Source: Adineta vaga (taxonomy: Eukaryota > Rotifera). Taken from it: DNA of 64,000 nucleotides. The notes under the pieces are model-generated. The model did not search any database. It was not told the origin of the DNA and saw only the letters and a program-made list of their open reading frames with translations. The translations under genes were made by a program, and so were the position numbers. Every line of letters starts with the position of its first letter. Position 1 is the first letter of the stretch. The stretch spans positions 14,756,001 through 14,820,000 of the forward strand of contig CP075493.1 of the NCBI GenBank assembly GCA_021613535.1, in the 5' to 3' direction. Of the stretch, positions 62,216-64,000 are shown piece after piece.

Positions 62216-62824
62216 TTTAACATAAGAAATCAATCATTGAACGTTTACAACAAAAGAAAAATCGATGCATTTAATGAAGAATAAAATATAGAAATCTATA
62301 TTATTTACCACAGAAAACTTAAAATAAAGGAGTAGATGATAGTTTTAAACATCGTTTTCATTGAAATGAATTACTTCAGTTATTGAATGGTTTTTATACA
62401 TCTAGTATACCGATAATATTCTAAGTCTGAGTATTTTAAAGTAAAAAGAATCATTTAATTTTTAATCCTTCGGAAAATGAAAACTAATACAGCGCAATTG
62501 TTAATATGAAGGTAAGTAACTGTATAAGAAAATACGATTTTACATCCACAATCATATCTTCAAGAATTACACAACGATCTCGAAAATGTATTATGACTCA
62601 AAGCACTGGGTTATTTTCATTGTGGAGAAAAACCCATTTCCGGATTACTTCGTAAGTATAAATTCAGATGATATACAGAGAATTATTTATACTGCGAGAA
62701 AAAGAAATAGAACAGACCGAAGTAAAGAAAAAAGTGAGTCATTGATATCTCCTCAATTCATAGAAGATGATTGCACAAATATGAGTAATATATTGTTCTT
62801 TCTTCATATTTCTTTATAGATTAA
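62216..62824. other. Upstream region of the Argonaute gene
   Basis: A GTAAGT donor follows 'ttaatatgaag' at about 62512, so an upstream non-coding or coding exon is possible. Nothing else was recognised. Confidence 0.35.
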
Positions 62825-64000
62825 ATGTCTACTACCAAAAATACAACTAACGAAAACTCAAAGCAACATTATACCACCAATGTAAGTAGTAGAAAATTAT
62901 CTAAAAGTATCTTTTAAGAATTTAATTTTTCTCTTCTCCAGAAAATCATGGATCAAAAAACAGATGTTCTTGCTGCATTAACATTGACTACGCCAAATGA
63001 GCAGAGTACAATTCCTAAATCAATTTCATCAGCGACAACGGAATCACAGGAAGTCATCGAAGATTCGGATGATGTGATCTACACCAATCATTTTCTCTGT
63101 TCATTTGCTCGTGATCTTACTTTCTACCAGTACGACGTTAATGTTGAAGAATACCATGAACACCGAAAAGAATACATTAACATTTCCAATCGTGAGAAAC
63201 GTCATCAATTCGTCACTGATCTTCTAGTAACCAAAGTAATTCATCCAACCGCTGTCTGTTGGTATGACGACGGAAATTGTATCTACAGTACGACAGACTT
63301 CAAGGAAAAACTTCCGATTGAATATGAAAAAGAAGAGCAAGGATATAAGCGTCGTTTGACAATCAAGAAAGGTTCGATTGCAAGTACTACAAATGATCTA
63401 AACCAATTATCGATTCAAATTATCGAAATCTTGATTAAACAAGTGCTCAAAGAACAATTCAGAGCAATAGGTTCAGTTTTCTATCAATTGAATGAAATAC
63501 CACAACAGGATGGACCTTATGATCTTCTTACAGGCTTCAAACAGGCAATATGTCTTACTGAATCAGGTCCAACTTTGAATTTAGATACAACGATTACTCG
63601 ATTCTATCCACATTCTGACCTTTTACCATTTATATGGGAACGAATAATTCAACAGCAGCCATCTGATTTCCAGGGAAAGCTATCGAATCAACAATATGTT
63701 CAAATTTGTAACCATTTGAAAAGAGTTGAAGTTACGACAATTCAATCAGATCATCAAGATAAATATGTTCTTACAGGAGATTTATCAGATGATCTTCCTG
63801 AAAATATTTTCATTAAAGAGGAACAGAGTCTCTCTGACTACTATAAACAACTCGGTTATGAGATTCAACATCCACAATTATATTGTTTGAAAGCCTATCC
63901 AGTCGGCAAGCCACATAAATTAGTTGATCTATCAATTGAACATTGCAGTCTTCGAGAATGGCAACAAGTCACGGAAAATGACTACATGAAACCCGTTCCA
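62825..64000 (+). CDS. Argonaute-family protein, 5' part (runs off the window)
   Basis: Exon 1 (62825-62881) joins 62942 onward in phase 0 over a 60-nt intron (gtaagt...tccag). The frame stays open to the window end, giving 372 codons so far. After a polar leader, 'NHFLCSFARDLTFYQYDVNV' is the Argonaute N-domain start (N-x-F ... F-Y-x-Y-D-V). 'LLTGFKQAICLTESGPTLNL' is the linker-1 'G-x-x-x-S-x-R/L ... L-x-L-x-x-D' strand pair. From about residue 290, 'LKRVEVTT' and 'YVLTGDLSDD', then 'SLSDYYKQLGYEIQHPQLYC' and 'AYPVGKPHKLVDLSIEHCSL', form the PAZ domain that holds the guide 3' end. MID and PIWI lie outside the window, so slicer activity cannot be judged. Bdelloids are known for expanded Argonautes used in small-RNA silencing. 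Confidence 0.85.

Overview
The window looks like nuclear DNA of a bdelloid rotifer (an Adineta/Rotaria-type genome). The evidence is an AT-rich background, compact genes with many 50-70 nt GT-AG introns, and gene families I associate with bdelloids: ART/TPR proteins, F-box/LRR-like proteins, Kelch and LDL-receptor-like proteins, ZZ-finger proteins, expanded Argonautes, and genes that look horizontally acquired. It also carries dispersed GT-rich foldback repeats. The species cannot be fixed from sequence reading alone.

Layout. 0.2-11 kb is a patchwork: an SLC10A7-like transporter with an extra N-terminal domain, a hAT transposase remnant, an SDR remnant, an intronless GC-richer NAD(P)-epimerase (5.2-6.1 kb), a tRNA-Asn, a decayed F-box gene and two relics of a GNAT acetyltransferase. 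Three segments of this stretch recur further along in the same orientation: the SLC10A7/GNAT tail pair, the tRNA-Asn segment and the ZZ-finger segment. 11.6-18.3 kb holds the most striking gene, a ~2,156-residue protein with an RRM-like region, seven tandem Cys/His fingers, a DExH helicase, RING-IBR, a PARP-type ADP-ribosyltransferase domain and two WWE domains. 18.7-25.6 kb is mostly broken genes (ZZ finger, small membrane protein, cyclic-nucleotide-binding-like, ART/TPR) plus a second tRNA-Asn.

26.9-34.4 kb holds a mucin-like type II membrane protein, a very small membrane protein with a GC-AG intron, a DUF4246-like 2OG-Fe(II) protein and a secreted orphan. 35.5-42.9 kb holds a broken pepsin-D8C fusion, a cytochrome P450, a broken RING gene and an AIG1-like GTPase with a clear TATA box. 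44.3-54.7 kb holds a three-unit tandem membrane protein and a full-length MRP1-type ABCC transporter with many introns. 55-64 kb holds an anti-LPS-factor-like secreted peptide, an F-box gene whose apparent stop lies inside a 54-nt intron, LDLR/EGF-like and Kelch pseudogenes, a Ly6/three-finger protein and the 5' part of an Argonaute that runs off the window.

There is no operon-like organisation. The functional theme that can be supported is a mix of RNA-level and innate defence genes (helicase-PARP, Argonaute, AIG1 GTPase, ALF-like peptide), detoxification and transport genes (P450, ABCC) and membrane or surface proteins, set among many pseudogenes. Exon coordinates were derived by hand from splice motifs and reading-frame continuity and have no transcript support.
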